A stretch of DNA of 64,000 nt, from contig NZ_JAFFZM010000002.1 of NCBI RefSeq assembly GCF_017676345.1, forward strand, positions 62,001 to 126,000. Reading direction: 5' to 3'. Position 1 is the first letter of the stretch. Each line of letters opens with the position of its first letter. Position numbers and translations under genes: made by a program. Positions 44,660 to 54,126 of this stretch are shown here, one piece after another. Under the pieces are notes generated by a model that saw only the letters and a list, made by a program, of their open reading frames with translations, searched no databases and was not told where the DNA came from. This DNA is from Streptomyces smyrnaeus (GTDB lineage Bacteria; Actinomycetota; Actinomycetes; Streptomycetales; Streptomycetaceae).

Positions 44660-44677
44660 GATGTGGTCACCCTTCCC

Positions 44678-44914
44678 TTAGCGCGCGGTCGAGGTGTAGG
44701 GCAGCAGCGCCATCTCACGGCTGTTCTTGACAGCCGTGGCGACGTCGCGCTGGTGCTGGGTGCAGTTGCCGGTGACCCGGCGGGCACGGATCTTGCCGCG
44801 GTCGGAAATGAACTTCCGCAGCAGGTTCGTGTCCTTGTAGTCGACGTAGGAGATCTTCTCCTTGCAGAACACGCAAACCTTCTTCTTCGGCTTGCGAGCA
44901 GGCGGCTTCGCCAT
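44678..44914 (-). CDS. rpsR: 30S ribosomal protein S18
   Basis: A 78-residue bS18: [20 protein letters not shown], then [20 protein letters not shown] and [20 protein letters not shown]. Cys residues at 14, 17 and in GNC form a CxxC-type arrangement, so this is the zinc-type paralogue (C+). Streptomyces often has a second zinc-free S18 elsewhere, used under zinc limitation. S18 pairs with S6 on 16S rRNA, which explains its place in the rpsF operon. The ATG at 44914 follows a weak AGGAGT-like signal. Confidence 0.97.
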   Translation of the reverse strand: MAKPPARKPKKKVCVFCKEKISYVDYKDTNLLRKFISDRGKIRARRVTGNCTQHQRDVATAVKNSREMALLPYTSTAR

Positions 44915-44937
44915 GTCTCTACTCCTATGAGTTTTGC

Positions 44938-45540
44938 TCAGAAGGGTGGCTCGTCCGAGTAGCCGCCACCGTTGCCGCCGGGGCCACCGCCCCAGCCGCC
45001 ACCGCCACCCTGGCCGCCACCGGCCGGAGCGCCCGTGGCCCACGGGTCGCCCCCGGGGGCGCCGCCGCCCTGCTGGCCGCCAGGACCACCAGGACCGCCA
45101 GGTCCACCAGGGGCACTGCCCCAGGCGCCGCCCTGGCCGCCGCCACCGCCGAAGCCGCCGCCCTGACCGCCGCGGCCCGTGGTCTTGGTGACCTTGGCCG
45201 TGGCGTTGCGGAGGCTGGCGCCGACCTCGTCGACGTCCAGCTCGTAGACCGTGCGCTTGATCCCCTCACGGTCCTCGTACGAGCGCTGCTTGAGGCGGCC
45301 CTGCACGATGACGCGGGTGCCCTTGGTGAGGGACTCGGCGACGTTCTCCGCCGCCTGCCGCCAGACCGAGCAGGTCAGGAACAGGCTCTCGCCGTCCTTC
45401 CACTCGTTGGTCTGCCGGTCGAAGGTGCGGGGGGTGGACGCGACACGGAACTTCGCGACCGCCGCACCGGAGGGGGTGAAGCGCAGCTCGGGGTCGTCGA
45501 CGAGATTGCCGACGACCGTGATGACGGTCTCGCCTGCCAT
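44938..45540 (-). CDS. ssb: Single-stranded DNA-binding protein
   Basis: A 200-residue SSB. The OB fold covers residues 1-110 ([40 protein letters not shown]). A very Gly-rich linker (about 115-190) separates it from the acidic tip YSDEPPF, which recruits replication and repair partners. It protects single-stranded DNA and organises the fork with DnaB, encoded nearby. In Streptomyces this operon copy is the essential SsbA type. It lies between rpsF and rpsR. Confidence 0.97.
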   Translation of the reverse strand: MAGETVITVVGNLVDDPELRFTPSGAAVAKFRVASTPRTFDRQTNEWKDGESLFLTCSVWRQAAENVAESLTKGTRVIVQGRLKQRSYEDREGIKRTVYELDVDEVGASLRNATAKVTKTTGRGGQGGGFGGGGGQGGAWGSAPGGPGGPGGPGGQQGGGAPGGDPWATGAPAGGGQGGGGGWGGGPGGNGGGYSDEPPF

Positions 45541-45643
45541 GGGTGAACCTCTCGGCGTGCTGCTGGCTGCTGTGGTGCCTGGTGGTGCTCGGTGGAGCTG
45601 TGGTGCGTGATGCCCGGTGTTCGGGGCTACTCGGGAGTCGGCC

Positions 45644-45934
45644 TCAGTGGGTCGACGGGCGGAGGACCTTGGTCCGCAGCACGGACTCGTTGAGGTTCAT
45701 CTGCCGGTCGAGCTCCTTGACCACAGCGGGCTCGGCCTGCAGGTCGATGACCGAGTAGATGCCCTCGGGCTTCTTGTTGATCTCGTAGGAGAGACGACGA
45801 CGGCCCCAGGTGTCGACCTTCTCGACCTTGCCGTCGCCCTCGCGGACGACGGAAAGGAAGCTCTCGATCAGGGGGGAGACAGCGCGCTCCTCCAGATCGG
45901 GGTCGAGGATGACCATCACCTCGTAGTGACGCAT
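45644..45934 (-). CDS. rpsF: 30S ribosomal protein S6
   Basis: A 96-residue bS6: [20 protein letters not shown], then [20 protein letters not shown] and [20 protein letters not shown]6 binds S18 on the 30S platform. The ATG at 45934 has AGGAGGTGGG upstream. It opens the rpsF-ssb-rpsR-rplI operon. The leader folds so that the Shine-Dalgarno sequence pairs with an upstream CCTCCT and displays a CCG, the pattern of the S6:S18 autoregulatory element. Confidence 0.98.
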   Translation of the reverse strand: MRHYEVMVILDPDLEERAVSPLIESFLSVVREGDGKVEKVDTWGRRRLSYEINKKPEGIYSVIDLQAEPAVVKELDRQMNLNESVLRTKVLRPSTH

Positions 45935-45944
45935 GTGGAACCCA

Positions 45945-45987
45945 CCTCCTCTGGACTCAGCGGCCACGGTCGTTCCGTGGCAGGAGG
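45945..45987 (-). promoter_or_regulatory. S6:S18-type ribosomal-protein leader with sequestered Shine-Dalgarno
   Basis: On the minus strand CCTCCT (45987-45982) can pair with the rpsF Shine-Dalgarno AGGAGG (45950-45945). Inside is the hairpin CCACGG-loop-CCGTGG (45980-45964), immediately followed by an unpaired CCG-containing stretch. Known S6:S18 leaders bind the S6-S18 complex through such a CCG and repress translation. The protein binding is inferred. Confidence 0.65.
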
Positions 45988-46195
45988 GTCGTGATGCGTT
46001 TCCGCACCCATAGGGGCGCAGACGGGCCAGCCTACCTGGCTGCGGCCTTCCGGTTGAAATCCGGGGGCAACCCGGAGCAATCTGGACACCACAGATGTGA
46101 GCGGCGTTACAGTTCGCGTCGCGCTCCGTCAGGAGCCGCGTCACCCGCCAGGGGCCGCGTCACACTGTCAGGAGCTGTGTCGGGAGGTGCCGTAC

Positions 46196-46498
46196 ATGGC
46201 ACAGGCAGTGCGCTGGAACCATCCTCTCTCCTACCTGAACTCCGACGGCAAGCGGCATCCCGTGGAGAACTCCTTCGCGGCCGTCACCATGCTGCTGGGG
46301 CTGGTCGCCGTGATCTCCGCGTGGTGGCCGGGGCTGCATGTACTCGGCTCGTGGACGGGCCTGGCCGGGATCCTCACCGGAGCCTGGGGCCAGTACATCT
46401 CGGCGACCACGGGTGAACGCTTCGTCACGATCATCGGGCTCGGTGCCGCGGCGGTCGGCTTCTATCTGGGTGTGGCGCACGGCGGTCTCGTGCCGTAG
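46196..46498 (+). CDS. Small integral membrane protein
   Basis: A 100-residue protein with three membrane segments (AAVTMLLGLVAVISAWW, WTGLAGILTGAWGQYIS, FVTIIGLGAAAVGFYLGVA) after a polar start (MAQAVRWNHPLSYLNSDGKR). It is a conserved type of small actinobacterial membrane protein, of unknown function. GGGAGGTGCC upstream fixes the ATG at 46196. It is divergent from rpsF. Confidence 0.8.
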   Translation: MAQAVRWNHPLSYLNSDGKRHPVENSFAAVTMLLGLVAVISAWWPGLHVLGSWTGLAGILTGAWGQYISATTGERFVTIIGLGAAAVGFYLGVAHGGLVP

Positions 46499-46633
46499 CG
46501 CGGCCACCACGGCAGCCCGGGGGGCGGGGCGCGGAACCGCCTCACCGGGCCTGCCCCTGGGCCGAACGGGGCGTTGCGGGGCACAGTAGGCTTCCGGCGA
46601 GCATCAGTCAGTTCGCCGGAGGAGCGTCCCGCC

Positions 46634-47764
46634 ATGAGCCTGACCCTGAGGACCGTCAGCCGAGAGCAGCATCTGGCGTATATCCAGAGCCTGCCGTCGG
46701 CAAGCCACTGTCAGGTGCCCGCCTGGGCGGACGTCAAGAACGAGTGGCGCGCGGAGAACCTGGGCTGGTTCGACGAGCGCACGGGTCAGATGGTGGGGGC
46801 CGGGCTGGTGCTCTACCGGCAGCTGCCGAAGGTCAAGCGCTACCTCGCCTACCTGCCCGAGGGCCCGGTGATCAACTGGTACGCGCCCAACCTGGACGAG
46901 TGGCTGCGCCCGATGCTCGACCACCTCAAGAAGCAGGGCGCCTTCTCCGTGAAGATGGGCCCGCCCGTGGTGATCCGGCGCTGGGACGCGGCTGCCATCA
47001 AGAAGGGCATCCAGGACCAGGACGTCAAGCGGCTGCGGGACATCGAGGCCACCCATATCGAGCCGCGCGCCTTCGAGGTCGCCGACAAGCTGCGCAAGAT
47101 GGGCTGGCAGCAGGGCGAGGACGGCGGCGCGGGCTTCGGCGACGTACAGCCGCGCTATGTCTTCCAGGTCCCGCTGGAGGGCCGCTCCCTGGAGGACGTG
47201 CACAAGAGCTTCAACCAGCTGTGGCGCCGCAACATCAAGAAGGCCGACAAGGCCGGCGTGCAGGTGGTCCAGGGCAACATGGCCAACCCGTACGACCTGG
47301 ACGAGTGGCAGCGGCTGTACGAGATCACCGCCGAGCGCGACAAGTTCCGGCCCCGCCCCAAGGCGTACTTCCAGCGGATGTGGAACGTCCTGAACGCCGA
47401 GGACCCGCAGCGGATGCGGCTGTACTTCGCCGAGCACGAGGGCGAGCGCATCTCGGCCGCCACGATGCTCGTCGTCGGCGGTCACGTCTGGTACTCCTAC
47501 GGCGCCTCGGCCAACCACAAGCGCGAGGTGCGGCCCTCCAACGCGATGCAGTGGCGGATGCTCCAGGACGCCTACGCACTGGGTGCGAGCGTGTACGACC
47601 TGCGCGGCATCAGCGACTCCCTGGACGAGAACGACCACCTGTTCGGCCTGATCCAGTTCAAGGTCGGCACCGGTGGGCAGGCGGCCGAGTACCTCGGTGA
47701 GTGGGACTTCCCGCTCAACAAGCTGCTGCACAAGGCGCTCGACATGTATATGTCGCGACGCTGA
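46634..47764 (+). CDS. femX: FemAB-family peptidoglycan-bridge aminoacyltransferase FemX
   Basis: A 376-residue FemABX-type aminoacyltransferase with two GNAT-like domains and the family tract around DVHKSFNQLWRRNIKKADKA. In Streptomyces coelicolor FemX adds the first glycine to the stem-peptide side chain of lipid II using glycyl-tRNA, and VanK replaces it under vancomycin. The motif IRPSNAMQWRMLQDAYALGA-like segment (REVRPSNAMQWRMLQDAYAL) binds the acceptor side in the family. The ATG at 46634 gives MSLTLRTVSREQHLAYIQSL. It is followed after 74 bases by an alanine-racemase-like gene. Confidence 0.93.
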   Translation: MSLTLRTVSREQHLAYIQSLPSASHCQVPAWADVKNEWRAENLGWFDERTGQMVGAGLVLYRQLPKVKRYLAYLPEGPVINWYAPNLDEWLRPMLDHLKKQGAFSVKMGPPVVIRRWDAAAIKKGIQDQDVKRLRDIEATHIEPRAFEVADKLRKMGWQQGEDGGAGFGDVQPRYVFQVPLEGRSLEDVHKSFNQLWRRNIKKADKAGVQVVQGNMANPYDLDEWQRLYEITAERDKFRPRPKAYFQRMWNVLNAEDPQRMRLYFAEHEGERISAATMLVVGGHVWYSYGASANHKREVRPSNAMQWRMLQDAYALGASVYDLRGISDSLDENDHLFGLIQFKVGTGGQAAEYLGEWDFPLNKLLHKALDMYMSRR

Positions 47765-47838
47765 CGCGCACCCCGCGCCAGACACGCGCTGAAACGCCTG
47801 ACATCCCGAGACCCCACCAGAAAGGTTCCGTACCGGCC

Positions 47839-48870
47839 ATGGCGCTCTCCCTCTATGTCGACACCGATCGCTGGCGGGCGCACCAGCAGACGGTGATTCA
47901 GCAGTTCCCGGGCATCGTTCCGGTCTGCAAGGGCAACGGCTACGGCTTCGGCCACGAGCGTCTGGCGGACGAGGCCACCAAGTTCGGGGCCGACATACTG
48001 GCCGTCGGTACGACCTACGAGGCGGCCCGCACCAAGGACCTGTTCGGCGGCGACCTGCTGGTGCTCACCCCGTTCCGCAAGGACGAGGAGCCGGTGCCGC
48101 TGCCCGACCGGGCCATCCGCTCGGTCTCCTCGGTGGAGGGCGTGGGCCTCATGCGCGGCGCCCGGGTCGTCATCGAGGTGATGAGCAGCATGAAGCGGCA
48201 CGGTGTCACCGAGCAGGACCTGCCGCGGCTGCACGCCGCCATCGACGAGGTCCGCCTGGAGGGCTTCGCCATCCATCTGCCCCTGGACCGGGCCGACGGC
48301 TCGGACGCGGTCGAGGAGGTCATCGGCTGGATGGACCGGCTGCGGGCGGCGCGGCTGCCGCTGGAGACGATGTTCGTCAGCCATCTGAAGCCGGAGGAGT
48401 TCGCCGTCCTCCAGCAGCAGTTCCCGCAGACCCGCTTCCGGGCCCGGATCGGCACCCGGCTGTGGCTGGGCGACCACGCCGCCACCGAGTACCGCGGCGC
48501 CATCCTGGACGTCACCCGGATCGCCAAGGGTGAGCGGTTCGGCTACCGACAGGCCAAGGCGTCGGGCGACGGCTGGCTGGTCGTCGTCGCGGGCGGCACC
48601 TCGCACGGTGTGGGCCTGGAGTCCCCCAAGGCGCTGCACGGCATCACGCCCCGCGCCAAGGGTGTGGCCCGCGCGGGCCTGGCCACCGTCAACCGCAACC
48701 TCTCCCCGTTCGTCTGGGCCGGCAAGCAGCGCTGGTTCGCGGAGCCCCCGCACATGCAGGTCTCCATCCTCTTCGTCCCCTCGGACGCCCACGAGCCGCA
48801 CGTGGGCGAGGAGCTGACGGCGATCCTGCGCCACACGACCACGACGGTGGACCGCACGGTGGATCGCTGA
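47839..48870 (+). CDS. Alanine-racemase-like PLP enzyme
   Basis: A 343-residue fold-type III PLP protein. The PLP lysine lies in PVCKGNGYGFGHERLA, the counterpart of KANAYGHG in alanine racemase, and GERFGYRQAK resembles the region of the second catalytic Tyr. It is shorter and diverged from the true racemase. Its position next to femX suggests a role in cell-wall amino acid supply, such as a racemase or epimerase, but this is unproven. It probably shares the femX transcript. A strong terminator at 48967-48994 follows. Confidence 0.88.
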   Translation: MALSLYVDTDRWRAHQQTVIQQFPGIVPVCKGNGYGFGHERLADEATKFGADILAVGTTYEAARTKDLFGGDLLVLTPFRKDEEPVPLPDRAIRSVSSVEGVGLMRGARVVIEVMSSMKRHGVTEQDLPRLHAAIDEVRLEGFAIHLPLDRADGSDAVEEVIGWMDRLRAARLPLETMFVSHLKPEEFAVLQQQFPQTRFRARIGTRLWLGDHAATEYRGAILDVTRIAKGERFGYRQAKASGDGWLVVVAGGTSHGVGLESPKALHGITPRAKGVARAGLATVNRNLSPFVWAGKQRWFAEPPHMQVSILFVPSDAHEPHVGEELTAILRHTTTTVDRTVDR

Positions 48871-48966
48871 GAGCCCCGAAGGGGGCGCGGGGAACGGCGC
48901 GACCAGCCACGACGCGCCCGCAGCCCGCGACACACCGCCAGGGGCAGCCCCTTCCTGGCGAACTGA

Positions 48967-48994
48967 GGGGCCCGGGGACGAATCCCCGGGCCCC
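48967..48994. terminator. Bidirectional terminator
   Basis: A perfect 12-bp stem, GGGGCCCGGGGA and its complement with a CGAA loop, is followed by TT. It lies between the convergent alanine-racemase-like and ino1 genes. Confidence 0.85.
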
Positions 48995-49023
48995 TTCATC
49001 GGCTAAGCCGCAGCGGCCAGCGC

Positions 49024-50106
49024 TCAGCGCTCGGCCTTGCCCTCGATGAAGTCCTGCACGTTCTGGCGCGCGACGTCGTCGAAGTACTGCACCGGCGGCG
49101 ACTTCATGAAGTACGACGACGCGGACAGGATCGGGCCGCCGATACCGCGGTCCTTGGCGATCTTCGCGGCACGCAGCGCGTCGATGATGACACCCGCCGA
49201 GTTGGGCGAGTCCCACACCTCCAGCTTGTACTCGAGGTTCAGCGGAACGTCACCGAAGGCGCGCCCCTCCAGCCGCACGTAGGCCCACTTGCGGTCGTCG
49301 AGCCAGGCGACGAAGTCCGAGGGACCGATGTGCACATTGTCGGCGCCCAGGTCCCGGTCGGGGATCTGCGAGGTGACGGCCTGCGTCTTGGAGATCTTCT
49401 TGGACTCCAGCCGCTCCCGCTCCAGCATGTTCTTGAAGTCCATGTTGCCGCCGACGTTCAGCTGCATCGTGCGGTCCAGGATCACACCGCGGTCCTCGAA
49501 CAGCTTGGCCATCACACGGTGGGTGATGGTGGCGCCGACCTGCGACTTGATGTCGTCACCGACGATCGGCACACCGGCGGCGGTGAACTTGTCCGCCCAC
49601 TCCTTGGTGCCCGCGATGAAGACGGGCAGCGCGTTGACGAAGGCGACCCCGGCGTCGATGGCGCACTGCGCGTAGAACTCGACGGCCGACTGGGAGCCGA
49701 CGGGCAGGTAGCACACCAGGACGTCGGCCTGGGAGTCCTTGAGCGCCTGAACGACGTCGACGGGGGCGGCGTCGGACTCCTCGATGGTCTCCCGGTAGTA
49801 CTTGCCCAGACCGTCGTAGGTGTGGCCGCGCTGCACGGAGATGCCGGTGGGCGGCACGTCGCAGATCTTGATGGTGTTGTTCTCGCTGGCGCCGATGGCG
49901 TCGGCCAGGTCGAGGCCCACCTTCTTGCCGTCGACGTCGAAGGCGGCGACGAACTCGATGTCGCGCACGTGGTAGTCGCCGAACTGGACGTGCATCAGAC
50001 CCGGCACCCTGGCGTCCGGGTCGGCGTCCTTGTAGTACTCGACGCCCTGGACCAGCGATGCGGCGCAGTTGCCCACGCCGGCGATGGCTACGCGAACCGA
50101 ACCCAT
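49024..50106 (-). CDS. ino1: Myo-inositol-1-phosphate synthase
   Basis: A 360-residue Ino1. It converts glucose-6-phosphate to inositol-3-phosphate with NAD+ as a transient oxidant; inositol feeds phosphatidylinositol and mycothiol, the actinobacterial thiol. Motifs include [20 protein letters not shown], the NAD site [27 protein letters not shown] and [20 protein letters not shown]. The ATG at 50106 has AGGGAGC upstream. It is cotranscribed with the PadR gene just upstream (50-base gap), suggesting local control. Confidence 0.97.
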   Translation of the reverse strand: MGSVRVAIAGVGNCAASLVQGVEYYKDADPDARVPGLMHVQFGDYHVRDIEFVAAFDVDGKKVGLDLADAIGASENNTIKICDVPPTGISVQRGHTYDGLGKYYRETIEESDAAPVDVVQALKDSQADVLVCYLPVGSQSAVEFYAQCAIDAGVAFVNALPVFIAGTKEWADKFTAAGVPIVGDDIKSQVGATITHRVMAKLFEDRGVILDRTMQLNVGGNMDFKNMLERERLESKKISKTQAVTSQIPDRDLGADNVHIGPSDFVAWLDDRKWAYVRLEGRAFGDVPLNLEYKLEVWDSPNSAGVIIDALRAAKIAKDRGIGGPILSASSYFMKSPPVQYFDDVARQNVQDFIEGKAER

Positions 50107-50156
50107 TCCGGTTGCTCCCTGTGTGTACTCGCTGAGGCGCGCGACGGAACGCGGCC

Positions 50157-50810
50157 TCATGTGTCGGTGTTGTCGGACGGACCCGGCGCTGGACGGTCCG
50201 GACCGGTCTCCCGCGCCGGGCGCCCCGAACGCTCGGTCCCGTTCCGCTCGCTCTCGATGAGTTCGCTGAGCCAGCGGACCTCGCGCTCCACGGATTCCAT
50301 CCCGTGGCGCTGCAGTTCGAGCGTGTAGTCGTCGAGGCGCTCGCGCGTACGGGCGAGAGAGGCGCGCATCTTCGCGAGCCGCTCCTCCAGCCGGCTGCGG
50401 CGTCCTTCCAGCACACGCATGCGGACATCGCGCGAGGTCTGGCCGAAGAACGCGAAGCGGACGCCGAAGTGCTCGTCCTCCCAGGTGTCGGGACCCGTCT
50501 GGGAGAGGAGGTCCTCGAAGTGCTCCTTGCCCTCGGCCGTCAGCCGGTAGACGATCTTCGCCCGGCGCCCGGCGAGCGGTGCCGCCTGTGCGCGTGCGGG
50601 CTGCTGCTCCTCCGGCTGCCCGCTCGGCTCCTCCACCAGCCAGCCGCGCTGTACCAGCGCTTTGAGGCATGGGTAGAGCGAGCCGTAGCTGAAGGCACGG
50701 AAGACGCCGAGCGAGGTGTTGAGCCGCTTGCGCAGCTCGTACCCGTGCATCGGTGACTCGCGCAGCAGACCGAGTACGGCGAACTCGAGAACGCCTGAGC
50801 GCCTGCTCAT
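50157..50810 (-). CDS. PadR-family transcriptional regulator
   Basis: A 217-residue PadR protein. The winged helix is [20 protein letters not shown], then [21 protein letters not shown] long C-terminal coiled region ([20 protein letters not shown]) dimerises it. Ala/Pro linkers and a disordered tail are present. The ATG at 50810 has GGAGGTGGG upstream. A perfect ATGTATCGA-C-TCGATACAT palindrome lies 87 bases upstream, typical of PadR operators, so it is probably autoregulated and also controls ino1 downstream. Confidence 0.93.
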   Translation of the reverse strand: MSRRSGVLEFAVLGLLRESPMHGYELRKRLNTSLGVFRAFSYGSLYPCLKALVQRGWLVEEPSGQPEEQQPARAQAAPLAGRRAKIVYRLTAEGKEHFEDLLSQTGPDTWEDEHFGVRFAFFGQTSRDVRMRVLEGRRSRLEERLAKMRASLARTRERLDDYTLELQRHGMESVEREVRWLSELIESERNGTERSGRPARETGPDRPAPGPSDNTDT

Positions 50811-50896
50811 CGTCGCCCACCTCCGTCCACTACCGCTCGTCCCGCACATGTCTTGGCACGTGGCTCTGCGCGGGTCGTTGCACGTGTCTCGCTCTG

Positions 50897-50915
50897 ATGT
50901 ATCGACTCGATACAT
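50897..50915. promoter_or_regulatory. PadR operator palindrome
   Basis: ATGTATCGA-C-TCGATACAT is a perfect 19-base palindrome containing the ATGT...ACAT ends recognised by PadR regulators. It lies in the promoter region of the padR-ino1 unit. Confidence 0.8.
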
Positions 50916-51215
50916 CTCGACGATAGAACGCTGCTTCGGAAGCGACAAGAGGGGGGTCGGTGAAGGGACTCACATCACCGATTCACCGCAGTACCTTTGC
51001 GTCGATTGAGGCGAATACGGCCTAAGGAAGGTTTTGGAGCTGCGTAGTCTGTCCGCTGTGCAGACCACCGGGAACCATGCGATGCGAGTGAGCGTCCTCG
51101 TCCCCGGTGCAGTGCGCCCGGGCCTGGTCCTTCCATCCCGGCGCACTCGGGGGGACCAGATGCCAACTGCCACCTTCAGGCGCAAGGGCCGCCTGCCCGA
51201 GGAGTAGCTGTTCCA

Positions 51216-53921
51216 ATGAGCGGAAACCGTCGAAAGCCGCCGCAGGGGCGCGGCCGTCGTGCGGCGCAGCCGCCACCGTCGCCCGGTCGTCGCGCAGCAT
51301 CGCGCGGGGGCGGGCAGGCACCGCCCTCCACACCGGGCCCCGACGGGTACGGCCGCCGAGCTGCGCAAGGCCACCGGTCGGAGTCGGGCGCGCCCGGACA
51401 CGGTGGCCGCGCGGAGGCCAGGAGAGCCGCACAGGGCGGCGGACGACGGCGCGCCGCCGCGGCGGCGGCCGGCGCACAGGGCGGCCGCCGCGGTGGCGGC
51501 GGCCGGGGCCGCGGGCGCGGGGCACCCGAGCGCAAGCGCTTCATCGACTACCCACGCGCGGGCAAGTACGGCGTACGGCGCTGGATCCCGTCCTGGAAGC
51601 TGGTCACGGGACTGTGCTTCGGCTTCTTCGCGCTGATGGTGGGCCTGGCGGGGATCGCCCTGGCTCTCGTGGACATCCCGAACCCGAAGCTGGCCGCCAA
51701 GCAGGAGAAGAACGTCTACTACTGGAAAGACGGCACCCAGATGGTGGTCGCCGGCGGTGGTGACCACAACCGGCAGATCGTCGGCATCAACGAGATCCCC
51801 GAGTCCATGCAGTGGGCCGTCATCGCCGCCGAGAACGAGTCCTTCTACCAGGACAGCGGCGTCGACCCGATGGGTATCGCGCGGGCGATAGGCCGGATGG
51901 CGATGGGCGGTGAGACCCAGTCCGGCTCCACCATCACCCAGCAGTATGTGAAGAACACCTACCTGGATCAGTCGCAGACCATCGCGCGTAAGGCCAAGGA
52001 GCTGCTGATCTCCGTCAAGGTCGGCGCGAAGATGGAGAAGAAGGACATCCTCGCCGGCTATCTCAACACCGGCTACTACGGGCGCGGCGCCTACGGCATC
52101 CAGGCCGCGGCGCAGGCCTACTACCGGGTGGACGCGAATCAGCTCAGCGCCAGTCAGAGCGCCTTCCTGGCCGCCACGCTGAACGGGCCGAACCTCTACG
52201 ACCCGGCGGGCGGTGTCGGCTCGGCCGCCACCCCGGAGAAGAACCGCAAGCGGGCCGAGGCCCGCTGGTCCTGGACGCTGGACCGCGAGGTGGCCATCGG
52301 CAAGATGAAGAAGTCCACCCGCGACGCGATCAAGGACAAGGGCTTCCCGATGCCCAAGGACCCGAAGAAGTCGACCCAGCTCAAGGGGCAGATCGGCTAT
52401 CTGGTGGACCTGGCGAACAACTACATCACCAACGACTCCACCGGCAGCGGCATCTCCGAGCGCCAGCTCAAGCAGGGCGGCTACCGCATCCACACCACCT
52501 TCGACAAGAAGAAGGTGACCAAGCTGCGGAAGACCGTCGAGCAGGTCCGGAAGGAGAACATCGACCCGGACAAGCGCGATGTCGACAAGTATGTGCAGTT
52601 CGGCGGGGCCTCCGTACGGCCGCATGACGGCGCGATCGAGGCCATCTACGGCGGCGCCGACGCGACCACGCACTTCAGGAACAACGCCGACTACACCGGT
52701 GTCCAGGTGGGCTCCACGTTCAAGCCGTTCGTGATGGCCGCGGCGATGCGGGACGGGGTGCGCGATCCGGACGGCCCGGAGGTGCAGGGCCCGGACATGC
52801 GCACCAAGGTCTCGCCGAAGAGCATCTACAACGGCGACAACAAGGTGAAACTCCGGAACTACGACGGCAGCGTCTGGCACGACAAGGACGGCAAGGAGTG
52901 GCACCAGAGGAACGACGGCAATGAGAGCCGCGGGATGATCACCCTGCGGACGGCCATGCAGTTCTCGGTGAACACCCCCTTCATCCAGCTGGGCATGGAC
53001 GTCGGCCTCGACAAGGTGAAGCAGGCGTCACTGGACGCGGGCGTCAACGAGGACAGCCTCGCCAAGACCACCCCCACCTTCTCCCTCGGCACCTCGGCGC
53101 CGAGCGCCATCCGGATGGCCAGCGCCTACGGCACCTTCGCCACCAGCGGTACGCACGCCGAGCCCTACTCGGTCACCAAGGTCGAGCGGAAGGGCAAGGT
53201 CGAGTACCAGCACAAGAAGCAGACCAAGCCGGCCTTCGACCGGCCGGTCGCCGACAACATCACCAACATGCTGGAGACCGTGGTCCAGAAGGGCACCGGT
53301 ACCACGGCGAGGGCCCTGGGCCGCCCGGCGGCGGGCAAGACGGGTACCACGGACGACAACAGGTCGGCCTGGTTCACCGGCTACACCCCGCAGCTGTCCA
53401 CCTCGGTCGGCATGTGGCGGGTCGACGACAAGGCCAAGTCGCAGAAGTTCCTGAAGATGTATGGCGTGGGCGGCCAGAAGTCCATCCACGGCGCCTCCTT
53501 CCCGGCCGAGATCTGGACGAAGTACATGAAGGAGGCCCTGAAGGGCACCGAGGTCAAGGACTTCCCGGTGCCGGAGCCGATCGGCGAGAAGGTCTACGGC
53601 GACGGCGCGAGCCCCGATCCGACACCGACCGAGACCTCGGCACCGCCGTCCCCGTCCGAGAAGCCCAGCGAGACGCCGTCCGACGAGCCCTCGGAATCGC
53701 CGTCGAACTCCCCGTCCTCGTCGAACTCGTCCTGCCCTCCGCTCGATCCGAGGTGTGACGACGACCAGGACAACGGCGGGAACAACAACGGTGGCAACGG
53801 CAACGGCGGAACGGACGGCCCGGGCGGAGGACCGGGCGGTGACACGGGTGATACCGGCGACACCGGCGACAACGACTCCGGTGGGATCTTCGGTGGCCCC
53901 GCCGGCAGCCGAAGAGAGTGA
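51216..53921 (+). CDS. Class A penicillin-binding protein (transglycosylase/transpeptidase)
   Basis: A 901-residue bifunctional PBP. After a basic, Gly/Arg-rich cytoplasmic part comes one membrane anchor (about 129-155). The GT51 domain keeps AENESFYQDSGVD, with the catalytic Glu but Asn and Asp at two usually conserved spots, and QSGSTITQQYVKN. The transpeptidase has STFK (Ser500), SVN (about 584) and KTGT (about 708). The C-tail is Ser/Pro-rich and then Gly/Asn/Asp-rich, with GDTGDTGD repeats. It polymerises and cross-links peptidoglycan outside the membrane. A ribosome site GAGGAG lies 11 bases before the ATG. It is divergent from the PadR gene. Confidence 0.95.
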   Translation: MSGNRRKPPQGRGRRAAQPPPSPGRRAASRGGGQAPPSTPGPDGYGRRAAQGHRSESGAPGHGGRAEARRAAQGGGRRRAAAAAAGAQGGRRGGGGRGRGRGAPERKRFIDYPRAGKYGVRRWIPSWKLVTGLCFGFFALMVGLAGIALALVDIPNPKLAAKQEKNVYYWKDGTQMVVAGGGDHNRQIVGINEIPESMQWAVIAAENESFYQDSGVDPMGIARAIGRMAMGGETQSGSTITQQYVKNTYLDQSQTIARKAKELLISVKVGAKMEKKDILAGYLNTGYYGRGAYGIQAAAQAYYRVDANQLSASQSAFLAATLNGPNLYDPAGGVGSAATPEKNRKRAEARWSWTLDREVAIGKMKKSTRDAIKDKGFPMPKDPKKSTQLKGQIGYLVDLANNYITNDSTGSGISERQLKQGGYRIHTTFDKKKVTKLRKTVEQVRKENIDPDKRDVDKYVQFGGASVRPHDGAIEAIYGGADATTHFRNNADYTGVQVGSTFKPFVMAAAMRDGVRDPDGPEVQGPDMRTKVSPKSIYNGDNKVKLRNYDGSVWHDKDGKEWHQRNDGNESRGMITLRTAMQFSVNTPFIQLGMDVGLDKVKQASLDAGVNEDSLAKTTPTFSLGTSAPSAIRMASAYGTFATSGTHAEPYSVTKVERKGKVEYQHKKQTKPAFDRPVADNITNMLETVVQKGTGTTARALGRPAAGKTGTTDDNRSAWFTGYTPQLSTSVGMWRVDDKAKSQKFLKMYGVGGQKSIHGASFPAEIWTKYMKEALKGTEVKDFPVPEPIGEKVYGDGASPDPTPTETSAPPSPSEKPSETPSDEPSESPSNSPSSSNSSCPPLDPRCDDDQDNGGNNNGGNGNGGTDGPGGGPGGDTGDTGDTGDNDSGGIFGGPAGSRRE

Positions 53922-53943
53922 GGGGACGGCACGGTCCCTGACC

Positions 53944-53995
53944 TGACGGGAGGGCCCTGGCCTTGACGGGAGGGCCGCGACCTGACGGGAGGGCC
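53944..53995. repeat. Three direct repeats of TGACGGGAGGGCC
   Basis: The 13-mer occurs at 53944-53956, 53964-53976 and 53983-53995, spaced 19-20 bases, just after the PBP stop. A GAGGGCCC-GA-GGGCCCTC palindrome (53996-54013) follows. It may be a local duplication or part of a transcription-end structure. Confidence 0.7.
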
Positions 53996-54050
53996 GAGGG
54001 CCCGAGGGCCCTCGCCCGAACGGCCCGGTTCCAAAGGCCTACGACAACGG

Positions 54051-54103
54051 CCCATGACAACGGCCCCCGGCTCGGACTCCGAGCCGGGGGCCGTTGTCAT
54101 GGG
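54051..54103. terminator. Perfect 26-bp inverted repeat
   Basis: Both arms (54051-54076 and 54078-54103) are exact complements around one central base, so RNA would form a very stable hairpin with a tiny loop. It lies between the PBP and the GT87-like gene and probably separates their transcripts. Confidence 0.75.
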
Positions 54104-54126
54104 CGGTGTGCGGCAGGATGAAGTCC

